Part shown: positions 26,301 through 35,440 of the stretch, piece after piece | Layout of the letters: each line of letters starts with the position of its first letter | How positions within the stretch are numbered: position 1 is the stretch's first letter | Assembly: GCA_002344005.1 (NCBI GenBank) | Contig: DDTD01000070.1 | Location: forward strand, 14,817-78,816 | Source: Ignavibacteria bacterium UBA2373 | GTDB lineage: Bacteria > Bacteroidota > Ignavibacteria > Kapaibacteriales > UBA961 | Length of the DNA: 64,000 nucleotides | Direction: 5' to 3' | Translations under genes and position numbers: made by a program | The notes under the pieces: generated by a model | The model's input: the letters and a program-made list of their open reading frames with translations, nothing else | Told to the model about the DNA's origin: nothing | Databases searched by the model: none

Positions 26301-26885
26301 GGTATTGCTTCCATAGCACCAAAGTATGAAGCGACATTACGATTTCAGAATACAATAATGGCTTCAATGATGGGAGTGAACACTATAAAAAATGATTCAA
26401 ATTATGTGACAATACAAGGTACAATAGGTACTAATGCAGAATTAGCACAAATTCCAATCATAGTGGGTTTAGGTAATGTTACGGAAACGAATATTGATAT
26501 AGTGCAATTCCGTTTACTTGATGAAAATGGTAAATATGTTGATTATGATTTTGAAACGCAATCAGGCAAATTTACATTACTTGGTATATGTGAAGAGGGC
26601 GGTACACGATTAATAAATCCGGGAAAAGCCACATCCTTGATGCGCATTCATCCGAATCCGAGTAAAGGAATTATGAGTGTTGATCTTGAATTAATCGAAC
26701 AAGGTTTGACAAAAGTACGGATAATTGATATACAAGGTAATGTGATGGTAGAGCGAGAACTTATTGATGCTATCGGTTCAACAACAGTTATATTTGACAT
26801 GGAAAAATATGGCGCGGGTGTGTATTATATCGAAGTGCGCACGCCGACAATTGTTCGTAAAGAAAAAATAATGATTGAAAAATAA
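23358..26885 (+). CDS. Secreted VWA + FGE-sulfatase + anchor-D + T9SS fusion protein
   Basis: 1175 residues, starting 17 bases after the previous stop. Signal peptide MKSLLILCLLLSAQTLYSQS; a VWA domain with intact MIDAS (VIDVSGSMQG); an HPNGGEVFVAGSD beta-sandwich; an FGE-sulfatase domain at about 475-720 (IPAGTFQMG, YRLPTEAEWEYAA, MSGNVWEWCWDW, RVIRGGSG). The protein then runs straight into TVARSQTQSDISDAVWSIV, the signal-peptide end and mature start of the 16985 protein. Choice-of-anchor-D repeats, a cohesin-like region and the shared T9SS sorting domain complete it. It is thus a one-protein version of the 14577 and 16985 genes. Residues 692-716 are the second hypervariable stretch. The first FGE catalytic Cys is absent. 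Confidence 0.88.
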   Translation: MKSLLILCLLLSAQTLYSQSLSLFDIDASNFPVMRAKFYALDSNGNQIRPESKDLILKENGVERKEKSISCPALKTPQALSSVLVIDVSGSMQGLNITLAKAAAIAWVNGLPLGKSECAIASFDHSNYLNQDFTTNRAKLLGAINPLQPQGGTDYDMALLNPMAGGLLVSKNGKHQKVIVFLTDGQGSNPQINAIVGEANQQNCIIYCVTLGMSAPQSLKAIAAGTGGQVFENVTSVQEAEDVYRKILQAVQGSEPCEIIWQSRISCQAGNTNVELQWQAQKATDSYQSPQSTIAKLEFNPKSIKFADPQVGVRTEQKITVTARNADFNITNITSNNGGFDITPKNFILPNGQSIELTVSYTPADSGFNYCRFEIENTLCQTRLYASGGWKGKKPLIQTLKLIHPNGGEVFVAGSDTVITWEGISPDEPVKLEYSTNNGTKWLTLSESAIGLSYNWRVPRIASTQCLARVTAAAKSGSENGMVPIPAGTFQMGNIGTNGGSDETPLRSVTISRDFLMSAYEITQKQYEEVMGTNPSNFKGDSLPVETVSWYEAVEYCNKLSEIEGLDKCYSGIVCDWDATGYRLPTEAEWEYAAKAGTTTDFYNGDLTNQDCTPIDANLDSIGWYCGNAYSKTQEVGKKAPNDFGLYDMSGNVWEWCWDWYANYTSTPETDPKGPTKGPTTGSDRVIRGGSGKDYAFNCRSANRDYYYVNNRSLNLGFRVVTVARSQTQSDISDAVWSIVLPLPASQNVDMRQCLVGSSKDSVVTDFVRNIGSWKFRVDSIYFRGADANAFRLVSGVPSYSVAANNHHFAEFRFIPQKIGVHNADIVIITQTDTLVQTITGIGIAPQLQIMTTIIDFGKVEIGDEKIISDTVVLKNISTTSIDIIDTKQLSPDIEQFSVLSGDGGFTLSPQEERKVTLRFKPKYGGRTSGRIGFEYNGTGSPAIAQLFGTGIGGIITVPDDSGYAGERKILRIMMNNVKPAGIASIAPKYEATLRFQNTIMASMMGVNTIKNDSNYVTIQGTIGTNAELAQIPIIVGLGNVTETNIDIVQFRLLDENGKYVDYDFETQSGKFTLLGICEEGGTRLINPGKATSLMRIHPNPSKGIMSVDLELIEQGLTKVRIIDIQGNVMVERELIDAIGSTTVIFDMEKYGAGVYYIEVRTPTIVRKEKIMIEK
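25431..25520 (+). other. DGR-like variable region (VR) in FGE domain, copy 2
   Basis: 25 codons (25431-25505) plus the constant GFRVV end (25506-25520), aligned to 16698-16787 without gaps. Many variable codons here are still NAY or AAY (aac, aat, gac, tac, tat), as expected when template AAY codons are partly mutated at A. Unlike a typical DGR target, this VR is internal: about 450 residues follow it. Confidence 0.65.
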
Positions 26886-26902
26886 TAATGATAGGAAAAA
26901 AT

Positions 26903-29050
26903 ATGAAAAAAATGATGATGATTCTGTTGTTGCTCCCTTGTTTATTGTATGCACAACAAGAACCGAGAAATCGTTATGGTATTATTGCAGGATATTCCCT
27001 TAATACACATACTTCTGATTTTAAACGATTACCGGATTGCCCCAGTTGCTCTCCCGGATATAAAGAAGGAAGCGGAAGCGGACTCTATGGCGGCATCATG
27101 ATGGATATACCATTATCCGCAGGATTATTTCTTTCAGGAAGACTCGCATATCATGATATGAGCGGTACATTGCGCAGTACAGAAAAGACCACCATTATTG
27201 TGGGAGGTATTTCAACCGATGGTGCTTTTGAGCATACATTGGAATCCACGCTTGGTATCATTGGTTTTGAGCCGTCAATAGGTATGACATTATTTGATAA
27301 TATTCGAGGTAATATTGGATTTACTGCATCATATTTATTGACAAAAGAGTATGCACAAGTAGAAACCATTGTTCAACCTGCTGAATTTGGAACTTTTCTT
27401 AATCCTGATGGCACAGACAGCCGTTCACGTCAACGTAATGTTTTTTCCGGCACATTACAAGAAGCAAATACCTTGTTATTATTCGCCCCCGTTATATCTT
27501 TATCCTATCTTATGCCTTTGAATAAAGAGGAAACATTTTATTTACAACCGGAACTTCGTTATTCTTTAGGTTTGAGTAATATAGTCAATGATCAATTGGT
27601 AAATTCATGGAAAGTACATGCGCTTGCATTTGGTATAGGGCTTTCTTATTCACCGCGCTCCACACCACCGAAGCAAGAAAAATATTTTAAAGACTATAGG
27701 ATTGATACTGTACGTGTGGAAAAAGAGATTGCGGCAAATTCATATAGTCGTGGTATGGAAAAACAATCAATCGAAACATCGGAAAATGATGCAGAAATTC
27801 TGAACACAACAATAGTCCGCCGTATTGATACTCTTTTCATCAAAAAAAATTATGCTCTTCAAGGAAGCATTATTGCACTTGGCATTGATGCAGCGGGCAA
27901 TGAAGTGCAAAATCCTCAATTCATCATCGAGGAATATATCTCCAATAGATTAGATCCGCTTCTTCCTTATATCTTTTTTGATGATAATTCCGATATTTTG
28001 CCTCAGCGATATTCACAATTACAAAAAAATCAAACTTCAGCTTTTTCTATTGATGGATTGTATCGCTCAACGACCTTAGAATTATATTATCATTTGCTGA
28101 ATATTATCGGTAAGCGTATGACAGAACAGACAAAAGCAACAATGACGCTTGTCGGGTGTAATGCCGATCAGGGTGCCGAAAAAGGCAATGAGGAATTGTC
28201 AAAAAACAGAGCTTCTACAGTAAAAAATTATTTGGTAAATGTTTGGAATATTGATGAAAGCCGAATACAAATTCAATCGCGTACTTTGCCGCAAAAAGCA
28301 TCCACACCGCTTAATGAACCGGATAAAATAGCTGAAAATCGAAGAGTAGAGATATATTCGGATAATCCAAAAATTATGGAGCCGATATTTATTGAGAAAA
28401 TAGATAGAAGTGCAAATCCTCCTACTGCACGTTTTAAAATTTCTGCACAAACGGATGCTCCTTTAGTGTCGTGGAAGGTTCAATCATATCAGAAAGTTCA
28501 AACACAATATACATTCACACAAATAGGTACGGCTCCCATGCCCTCTTACATTGATTGGGTTTTGGCGCAAGATCAAAAAACAATTCCTCAGTCTGAAGAA
28601 AAACTCATAAGTGAATTATTCATTGAAGATAGCAAAGGTAACGTAAAAAATATTAAAGCCAATGATCTGAATATTACAGTCAAAACAATACAGGAAAAAC
28701 GCATAGAAAAACAAGGTGATTATGAAATTGAGAGATTCAGCTTAATATTATTTGATTTTGATAAATCATCTATCGAAGGAAATAATAAAGGAATAATTGA
28801 TTTTATTAAAGGACGTATAAAAGAAAATTCGCAGATAGAAATTCTTGGATATACGGACCGAACGGGAAGTGTTGATTATAATCAAAAACTCTCATTGTCA
28901 CGTGCATCTTCCGTTAAGCAGGCACTTGCAAAAAATGATGCTGTTGTTAAGGGTGTAGGAAATGCAGAATTACTCTTTAATAATGATATTCCCGAAGGTA
29001 GATTTTATTGTCGTACTGTCAATATTGTTGTTAAAACACCGGTTCAATAA
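26903..29050 (+). CDS. OmpA-family outer-membrane protein with two OmpA-like domains
   Basis: 715 residues, started at the ATG at 26903 after ATAGGAAAAAAT; the signal peptide ends near LLYAQ. The N-terminal about 230 residues alternate as a beta-barrel (GIIAGYSLN, LFLSGRLAYHDM, YLQPELRYSLGLS). A first OmpA-like region spans about 355-490 (FFDDNSDILP ... RIQIQSRTLPQ ... ENRRVEIY). A second, peptidoglycan-binding type domain lies at about 610-715 (LFDFDKSSIE ... ILGYTDRTGS ... LSLSRASSVKQAL). It closes the run of secreted-protein genes with 17 bases of spacing, so it may anchor or assist those surface proteins; that link is inference. Confidence 0.87.
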   Translation: MKKMMMILLLLPCLLYAQQEPRNRYGIIAGYSLNTHTSDFKRLPDCPSCSPGYKEGSGSGLYGGIMMDIPLSAGLFLSGRLAYHDMSGTLRSTEKTTIIVGGISTDGAFEHTLESTLGIIGFEPSIGMTLFDNIRGNIGFTASYLLTKEYAQVETIVQPAEFGTFLNPDGTDSRSRQRNVFSGTLQEANTLLLFAPVISLSYLMPLNKEETFYLQPELRYSLGLSNIVNDQLVNSWKVHALAFGIGLSYSPRSTPPKQEKYFKDYRIDTVRVEKEIAANSYSRGMEKQSIETSENDAEILNTTIVRRIDTLFIKKNYALQGSIIALGIDAAGNEVQNPQFIIEEYISNRLDPLLPYIFFDDNSDILPQRYSQLQKNQTSAFSIDGLYRSTTLELYYHLLNIIGKRMTEQTKATMTLVGCNADQGAEKGNEELSKNRASTVKNYLVNVWNIDESRIQIQSRTLPQKASTPLNEPDKIAENRRVEIYSDNPKIMEPIFIEKIDRSANPPTARFKISAQTDAPLVSWKVQSYQKVQTQYTFTQIGTAPMPSYIDWVLAQDQKTIPQSEEKLISELFIEDSKGNVKNIKANDLNITVKTIQEKRIEKQGDYEIERFSLILFDFDKSSIEGNNKGIIDFIKGRIKENSQIEILGYTDRTGSVDYNQKLSLSRASSVKQALAKNDAVVKGVGNAELLFNNDIPEGRFYCRTVNIVVKTPVQ

Positions 29051-29277
29051 TGGTATCAGCTAATTATTTTGCTCTGAATAATAAAGATTAAGGGCTGCTT
29101 TTTGTAATGAGCAATGGTAAGGAGTGTATAAACCAAAAAATCTACGAAGATATGTGTATGATGGATACGCACACTAAAATATTTCAAGCAATATTGCGGA
29201 CTTCCTTTGCTCGTAGGCATACGATATTATGGTAAAGTTTCGTATCTTTAGATACCAAATGTTTTTAAGGTACAGTA

Positions 29278-32200
29278 ATGAACACACAAACAAGAATGAA
29301 TGATATTGCGGTGCGTCTTGCGGGATTATTACCGTTTGAGTATGTTGCGGATAAACAGTATGTGATAGTGAGCGAAGCTTTACGCGAAGCTTTGAAGCTA
29401 CAATATTCTGAGATTCAATTTTCGGAATTTAAGCAACTTTTTACTCCTTTATCAGCACGATTATTGGAAGAATCGTTTTCAATTCCGGAAAATCAACCCC
29501 ATTCTTTACAACTTGTCTTACAAAACCGACAAACGCTTATACTCAACTATGCAAAAGAGGGTACATCTCTTGTCGGTTATATTATTCTTCATGACTTTAC
29601 GCATTATTCCCTCAACACACCATGCTGCACAAAACCGAGAATAGAAGATTATGGAGAGTTGTTCCGTACCTTAGGGCAGATAGTGTGGGTAATGTCGCCC
29701 GACATGTCTTCATTATTGTATGTGAGTGATGCCGTTATTGATACTTTGGGCTATACGCCGGATGAATTGTATCATAATTTCGATTTCTTATTCGGCTGTA
29801 TAGTACCCGAAGATAAAGATGGATTAGCCAAAGTAATGTCAGAGATTCCCAATGAAGGGATTTCAAATTTTATGTACAGAATTTTCCACAAATCCGGAAA
29901 AATTCAGTGGTTGAAAATGGATGCATGGGCAGAAAAAAATCTTGTTGGAGAAACTATCGTGTTACGTGGGATTATGCAAGATATTACCAATGAAAAAAAC
30001 AATGAAAAACTTATTGAAATACAGAGAGATACTTTCCGTGATTTGACTATAAATGTTCCGGGTGTTATTTATCAATGGTATGAAAAAAGTAATGGCGATT
30101 ATGGTTTTACGTTTGTAAGTCCCAAACTAAAAGAAATATTTGACATAGAATCCGATGAAATGAATGTTGTTGCAGAACGTATTCACCCCGACGATAAAGA
30201 ACGATGGCGAGAAAGCATAGAAGAATCGAAAAGAAATCATACATCGTGGAATTTTGAAGGAAGACTATTATATCCGGACGGCAGTATTAAATGGTGGCAA
30301 GGAAAATCCGTTATATTTCGTCGTAATGACGAAGAAATAGTGTATAATGGGATTATGCTTGATATCACCGAAAAAGTTAAAAATTTGGAATTTGTAGAGC
30401 AACAACAAAGAAAATTAGAGAGTATTCGGCTTGGTGCAAATATAGGAACATGGGAATTGGATATTGCTTCGGGTAAAACTGTTTGGAGCGATGAAGTCTA
30501 TGCGATTCATGAAGTTCCCTTTGATTTTGATCATAATGCCGTCAATGGTATAGAATTTTATCATCCTGATTATCGCCCTTTTATTTCTGAAGCTATTCAA
30601 AAGACTATAAATGAAGGTTTACCTTTTGATGTTGTGTGTATGTTTATTACTGCAAAAGGTAATCATAGATGGGTGCGAAGTACCGGCAAACGTATTGGCG
30701 ATAAAGTGATAGGAAGTTTTCAAGATATTACGGATATTCAAGAGCGTGAGTTAATGTTTGAAGGCATTTTCAATTCTACTATCTCATTGCTTGGCTTCTT
30801 GAATACTAATGGTATTCTTTTAGAAGTAAATAATACCGCGCTTACATTAAGTGGTATTGAAAGAAACGATGTTGTCGGCACATATTTTTGGGATTTTCCT
30901 TGGTGGCAAATTTCTGAGCAAACTCGTCAAGAACTGATATCACAATTCAAAAAAGCAGTTGCAGGCGAACAAGTAGTTTATGAAGTGGAAATTGCGATTG
31001 CAGATAATCGTACATCAACAATTATATTTAGTTTAAGACCTATATTTGATGAGCAAGGCAAAGTTGTCTATGTTATTCCCGAAGGTCGTCCCGTTGATGA
31101 TGTCGTGGAAGCCAGAGATCGCTTTAAATCTGTGCTTGAAGGCACAAATGTAGGTACATGGGAATGGAATATACAAACAGGTGAAACAATATTTAATGAA
31201 CGTTGGGCTGAAATTATCGGTTATACACTTGAGGAATTGTCCCCAATATCTATTGAGACATGGATAAAGTTCGGACATCCTGAGGATTTAGAAAAATCCG
31301 GTGAATTATTACGACAGCATTTTGAAGGCGAAAAAGATTATTATGAATGCGAAGCACGAATGAAGCATAAAAATGGGCAATGGATATGGGTATTGGATCG
31401 TGGTAAGGTATCTAAATGGACAGCCGACGGTAAACCTTTACTTATGTCCGGCACACATCAAGATGTCACGGAAAGAAAGCAATATCAGAGCGAACTGATT
31501 TCGGCAAAAAGTGCAGCAGAAAAAGCAAATTTGGCAAAAAGTATTTTCTTGTCTAATATGTCCCATGAATTGCGCACGCCGTTAAATGCAATCCTTGGCT
31601 TTGCGCAAATACTTCTTGCAGATAAATCATTGTTGCCGAAACACTCTGAATATATACGCACAATGTATCAAAGTGGCGTGCATTTACTGCGAATTTTGAA
31701 TGATATACTTGATATTTCAAAAATTGAAGCCGGTAAAATGATATTGGAATATGTGGAGTTTTCTGTCTATGACTTAATTCGTGATATTGAAAGTATGTTC
31801 CAAATTTCATGTAAACAAAAAAAAATTCAATGTAAGGTCAATATTCAAAAAGATCTGCCCTCCAGATTTTTTGGTGATGAAAAGCGGTTGCGTCAAGTAT
31901 TGGTTAATCTGATTGGCAATGCCGTAAAATTTACGGAACATGGCATTGTTTCTTTACAACTTGAATTTCAACAGCTCAATGAACAAAAATATGCACTTCA
32001 TTTTTCCATTAAAGACACAGGAAAGGGAATTCCTAAAGATCAAATACCGCTCATCACGCAACCATTTTATCAGATTGATGCTTTGAGTAATGAAGGTACC
32101 GGTTTGGGTTTATCTATTTGTACACAGATTTTACAAATGATGAATTCGAGTTTACTTATTGAAAGCGAAGAAGGCATTGGCTCTATATTTTCATTTACTG

Positions 32201-32949
32201 TGATTTTACAAGCAATGCACAGTAAAGTTCCTACGCAAGATGTCTATACTGTGGAATCGCATAAATTCAAAGATAAATATCCGCAATTGCCTACGATTAT
32301 TATTGCCGATGATGTGGAGAGTAATCGCTTTTTCTTAACATCATTGTTAAAAAGTAAGGGATATATTTGTTATCAAGCTGAAAACGGTGCAGACGCTTTC
32401 GCTATGTTCATGACCTATAAGCCCAAAGAAATACTCTTGGATATTGTGATGCCGATCATGGATGGTGTGGAATGTGCAAAAAAAATCAGAGAATATTGTG
32501 CAAATAATGATATTGCACAGCCATTCATCACAGCCGTTACTGCGGGAATTATTGGCGCCTTACCTCAAGAAGCCGACAATGATTATAGCGTTTTTGATGC
32601 GATAATTCACAAACCCATAGATGTGAAAGAACTTTGGACATTGTTACAAAATAATTCTATTAATTATTCCGGTAATTTTGGAACCTCATCTGTGCAACAA
32701 CTATTAATCCCTGTTACTCCAATGGATTATGATGAATTTTTGGTGCTTCGTCAATCACCATATTTTTCAGAAGATATTGCGGAGTCTATAGAGTTTCAAG
32801 AATTTGAAGATTGCATACGACTCATAGAAAACCTTCATATACCGGATGATGCCCCCGACAAACAATTATGGATGAAGGTCATTGATTATGCAAAAAATCA
32901 AGATGCTTTTTTCTTTGTGAAACTTTCAGCTTTATTTATGAAGGAATAG
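29278..32949 (+). CDS. Hybrid sensor histidine kinase with multiple PAS domains and receiver
   Basis: 1223 residues with no signal peptide or transmembrane segment, so a cytoplasmic sensor. After an N-terminal region come about five PAS/PAC modules between residues 120 and 740 (IVWVMSPDM...GYTPDEL; IGTWELDIASGK; VGTWEWNIQTGE; IKHKNGQW-type PAC ends). HisKA contains SNMSHELRTPLNAILGF with phospho-acceptor H763. The ATPase domain shows NLIGNAVKF, DTGKGIP and GTGLGLSI. The receiver domain at about 1003-1120 has acidic pair ADD, phosphorylated D1055 (LLDIVMP) and conserved K in HKPID. A C-terminal about 90-residue tail has no recognised domain. The gene is monocistronic; input signal and target are unknown. 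Confidence 0.93.
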   Translation: MNTQTRMNDIAVRLAGLLPFEYVADKQYVIVSEALREALKLQYSEIQFSEFKQLFTPLSARLLEESFSIPENQPHSLQLVLQNRQTLILNYAKEGTSLVGYIILHDFTHYSLNTPCCTKPRIEDYGELFRTLGQIVWVMSPDMSSLLYVSDAVIDTLGYTPDELYHNFDFLFGCIVPEDKDGLAKVMSEIPNEGISNFMYRIFHKSGKIQWLKMDAWAEKNLVGETIVLRGIMQDITNEKNNEKLIEIQRDTFRDLTINVPGVIYQWYEKSNGDYGFTFVSPKLKEIFDIESDEMNVVAERIHPDDKERWRESIEESKRNHTSWNFEGRLLYPDGSIKWWQGKSVIFRRNDEEIVYNGIMLDITEKVKNLEFVEQQQRKLESIRLGANIGTWELDIASGKTVWSDEVYAIHEVPFDFDHNAVNGIEFYHPDYRPFISEAIQKTINEGLPFDVVCMFITAKGNHRWVRSTGKRIGDKVIGSFQDITDIQERELMFEGIFNSTISLLGFLNTNGILLEVNNTALTLSGIERNDVVGTYFWDFPWWQISEQTRQELISQFKKAVAGEQVVYEVEIAIADNRTSTIIFSLRPIFDEQGKVVYVIPEGRPVDDVVEARDRFKSVLEGTNVGTWEWNIQTGETIFNERWAEIIGYTLEELSPISIETWIKFGHPEDLEKSGELLRQHFEGEKDYYECEARMKHKNGQWIWVLDRGKVSKWTADGKPLLMSGTHQDVTERKQYQSELISAKSAAEKANLAKSIFLSNMSHELRTPLNAILGFAQILLADKSLLPKHSEYIRTMYQSGVHLLRILNDILDISKIEAGKMILEYVEFSVYDLIRDIESMFQISCKQKKIQCKVNIQKDLPSRFFGDEKRLRQVLVNLIGNAVKFTEHGIVSLQLEFQQLNEQKYALHFSIKDTGKGIPKDQIPLITQPFYQIDALSNEGTGLGLSICTQILQMMNSSLLIESEEGIGSIFSFTVILQAMHSKVPTQDVYTVESHKFKDKYPQLPTIIIADDVESNRFFLTSLLKSKGYICYQAENGADAFAMFMTYKPKEILLDIVMPIMDGVECAKKIREYCANNDIAQPFITAVTAGIIGALPQEADNDYSVFDAIIHKPIDVKELWTLLQNNSINYSGNFGTSSVQQLLIPVTPMDYDEFLVLRQSPYFSEDIAESIEFQEFEDCIRLIENLHIPDDAPDKQLWMKVIDYAKNQDAFFFVKLSALFMKE

Positions 32950-32954
32950 TAAAA

Positions 32955-32991
32955 AAAAGGCACATTACCATTATATGGCAATGCGCCTTTT
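32955..32991 (-). terminator. Rho-independent terminator of dsbD
   Basis: 16-base arms 32955-32970 and 32976-32991 pair fully only in the minus-strand transcript, where two positions are G-U; on the plus strand they are A-C mismatches. On the minus strand the stem is followed by T8. It may also act weakly for the convergent kinase gene. Confidence 0.82.
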
Positions 32992-33018
32992 AAATGAATA
33001 CAGCGATTGTTCTATAGT

Positions 33019-34986
33019 TTACTGATGTGCTTTTTGTAAGAACTGTATGAAATTTTCTTGATTTGCATCATACGGTGTTTTTGCTATGAGTTTTTCGTCG
33101 GGTGTTACTATGACATAAAGAGGTAATTCCACGGAACCATAGCGTTCTTCTTGCATTTGTTGATTGATCTTATCTTGCGGCACATTACGACGATCGGTAA
33201 ATAAGCGGACTTTAATCATTTTTTCTAATTCTGCCTGCACTTCCTTGCGCGGGAACATATTTTTTTCCATCCAACGGCAATTTGTGCATGATACGCCGGT
33301 AAAGTCAATGAAAAGTGGTTTGCCCGTTTTTTTTGATTCTGCGATTGCTTCCTCATAATTTTCTAACCATCCGTCATGGGTGGCAGTATTTGTTGTTGCT
33401 ATACTACTGCTTGCTGTTGCGATGGGTTGATTCGTTGCTTCCACATAGACAAATGGCTCTAAAATACCGACAGAATTTCCTTGCATACCACCGATAATAA
33501 AAAATGTCACGGTAGCAAAAATTAATGCAAATGTTGCTCTTGGTGAGCCAACAAATTGTAAAGGAGAATCCAATTTTAATCTATAGACACCAAGTATATA
33601 GAGCGTGATGAGAATACAGCATCCTGCCCATATTGCCAATACTGCTTCACGGGAAATAATTCCCCATCCCAGAACACTGTCTGTGCGAGCAAAATAGCTC
33701 ACGGCAAAAGCAATTTCCACAAAACCGAAAACGACTTTAATATTATTCATCCAACCGCCAGCACGGGGTAATTTTGTTAAAAGGGTTGGCACTAAAGCAA
33801 GTAAAAAGAATGGTAAGGCAAAAACCGCAGAATACACAATCATTGCGACAATGGGCTTGAACCATTCACCCCCCGCAGCCATCATACTGGTAGTATTGAC
33901 AAAAGGAACGGTACATGTAAAAGAAGTCATGGAAAATACCATACCCATAATGGCAGAAGCACCGTAGCCGCTTTTTTCATTCGATTTTTTATTGAGAGAG
34001 TTTATCCAGCTCGAAGGCAATTGTATTTCATACGCTCCGAAAAGATTAAATGAGATAACAAGAAATAATGCAGCCAAAAATAAATTAAGCCATGGATTCG
34101 ATGCAATATCACGTCCGGCGGAAGCTCCGAAAAATATGGCGACTACAACGCCAAAAATGACAAATGTTGCCATAATTCCCAAAGCATAGACTATGGAATC
34201 AATAACAGGTTTTGTATGTTCTTTTTCTGCTCTTTTGGTGAAAAATGATACAGTAATAGGTATCATCGGATATACACATGGCATTACCCAAGATAATACT
34301 CCCAAGCCGAAAGCGCTTAATAATAAGGTAGCCCATGAAGTATCAGCCGGTTGTTCATTGGTTGATTCTGTAGCTTGTTGAGGCATTATTTTTGTTGTAC
34401 TTTTTTCTTTTTCTGTCATTGGGCTTTCTGATATGGCTGCTACCGCTTGTGTATCTGCTGTGGTGGCGGTATTCGCAGCATCGGGATTATCAAGAACGGT
34501 CAAAGCCACGGTGCCGATATAATCATCGGGAGGTATGCAACTTGCTGTATCGCATAATTGCATGGAAGAAATAATTTTTATCTGATATGTACCCGGTTTG
34601 GTTGTTGGTTTTACGAGCAAGGGAATCTCGAAAGTCACCATCCCTTCATAGGATTCCGTTTCCATTTCAAAACCGGCATCATAGTGCTTTTTTCCTTTGG
34701 GATCTTTGATAGTGCCATCAAATTGGACGATGTTCTTGGGTTCTATGGAAAACAAGGTAGTGCTTGGACCGATGCCGTCCGCATTCAATTGTTCGCGTTG
34801 CGGATATGTATGCCAGTGTTTATCCAATTTCAAGATAAACTTTGCCGATGCTTTTTCACCTGCTTTTACCGAAAGTGAGGTCGGATTCATCGTCACTGAG
34901 GCGTGACGTTTTCTTTCTATTGCCGATGCGGTCATTGTAGAGACAATCACACATACCAGCATGACACTATACCATAAACGATTCAT
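33019..34986 (-). CDS. dsbD: Protein-disulfide reductase DsbD
   Basis: A 655-residue inner-membrane thiol:disulfide interchange protein that carries electrons from cytoplasmic thioredoxin to the periplasm. All three redox modules are present. The N-terminal DsbD-alpha domain has C145/C150 (QLCDTASCIPP). The multi-pass membrane core at about 215-480 has C237 (WVMPCVYPM) and C358 (SFTCTVPFV). The C-terminal thioredoxin-fold domain carries the CTNC motif (C567/C570). The signal peptide ends near TASA. It lies 132 bases downstream of a thioredoxin gene on the same strand, its likely electron donor, with a hairpin between them. Confidence 0.95.
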   Translation of the reverse strand: MNRLWYSVMLVCVIVSTMTASAIERKRHASVTMNPTSLSVKAGEKASAKFILKLDKHWHTYPQREQLNADGIGPSTTLFSIEPKNIVQFDGTIKDPKGKKHYDAGFEMETESYEGMVTFEIPLLVKPTTKPGTYQIKIISSMQLCDTASCIPPDDYIGTVALTVLDNPDAANTATTADTQAVAAISESPMTEKEKSTTKIMPQQATESTNEQPADTSWATLLLSAFGLGVLSWVMPCVYPMIPITVSFFTKRAEKEHTKPVIDSIVYALGIMATFVIFGVVVAIFFGASAGRDIASNPWLNLFLAALFLVISFNLFGAYEIQLPSSWINSLNKKSNEKSGYGASAIMGMVFSMTSFTCTVPFVNTTSMMAAGGEWFKPIVAMIVYSAVFALPFFLLALVPTLLTKLPRAGGWMNNIKVVFGFVEIAFAVSYFARTDSVLGWGIISREAVLAIWAGCCILITLYILGVYRLKLDSPLQFVGSPRATFALIFATVTFFIIGGMQGNSVGILEPFVYVEATNQPIATASSSIATTNTATHDGWLENYEEAIAESKKTGKPLFIDFTGVSCTNCRWMEKNMFPRKEVQAELEKMIKVRLFTDRRNVPQDKINQQMQEERYGSVELPLYVIVTPDEKLIAKTPYDANQENFIQFLQKAHQ

Positions 34987-35032
34987 ATCTGTAAAACGAT
35001 TAAATGATTATTATTCAACGAAAAACCATGAC

Positions 35033-35064
35033 GGATAAGCAAGCTCCATAAGTGGAGATTATCC
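35033..35064. other. Interrupted hairpin between thioredoxin and dsbD
   Basis: The inverted repeat GGATAA...CTCCA-taag-TGGAG...TTATCC lies between the thioredoxin stop and the dsbD start. It has no adjacent T-run, so it is more likely an mRNA processing, attenuation or operator site than a terminator. Function is speculative. Confidence 0.4.
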
Positions 35065-35118
35065 ATAGTCTGTTCAAAAATAGTGCTTAATTGTACTATG
35101 AAGCAAAAAACAGTGCTT

Positions 35119-35436
35119 TTAGTCAATCAATGGTTCGATGTGTCGGCGAAGTTCCGTGTATGGCATACTGCCGCTTTGTCGCCATTGTTGTTTGCCGTTT
35201 TTGAATAAGAGTAAGGTGGGGATGGAGCTAATACCGAAATGTTGTGCAATGGCGGGTTTTTCATCAATATTGACTTTGATAACGGTGAGCTTGCCCGAAA
35301 AATCCTTTGCTATCTGCTTGAGTGTGGGTGCAAGAGCATGACATGGTCCGCACCACTCTGCCCAAAAATCTATGAGCACAGGTTGTGTATGAGTCTGTAG
35401 CAAGTCATGTAATGAGGGCGGCAAAGTCGTTTCCAT
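35119..35436 (-). CDS. trxA: Thioredoxin
   Basis: A 105-residue thioredoxin with the canonical active site WCGPC (C29/C32), preceded by VLIDFWAEW. The cis-Pro loop is in ISSIPTLLLFKNG. I start at the ATG at 35436; earlier in-frame starts lie inside the aminotransferase gene and add a non-homologous tail. The start is 4 bases after the aminotransferase stop, so the genes are translationally coupled. dsbD follows downstream, consistent with supply of reducing power to DsbD. Confidence 0.92.
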   Translation of the reverse strand: METTLPPSLHDLLQTHTQPVLIDFWAEWCGPCHALAPTLKQIAKDFSGKLTVIKVNIDEKPAIAQHFGISSIPTLLLFKNGKQQWRQSGSMPYTELRRHIEPLID

Positions 35437-35440
35437 AGTA

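Noticed and set aside
14389..29277. A DGR template repeat or reverse transcriptase near the variable FGE genes
   Set aside because: No product with reverse-transcriptase motifs is encoded in the window, and the intergenic gaps (16800-16984 and others) contain no second copy of the CRSA...GFRVV sequence. The element, if real, must lie elsewhere.
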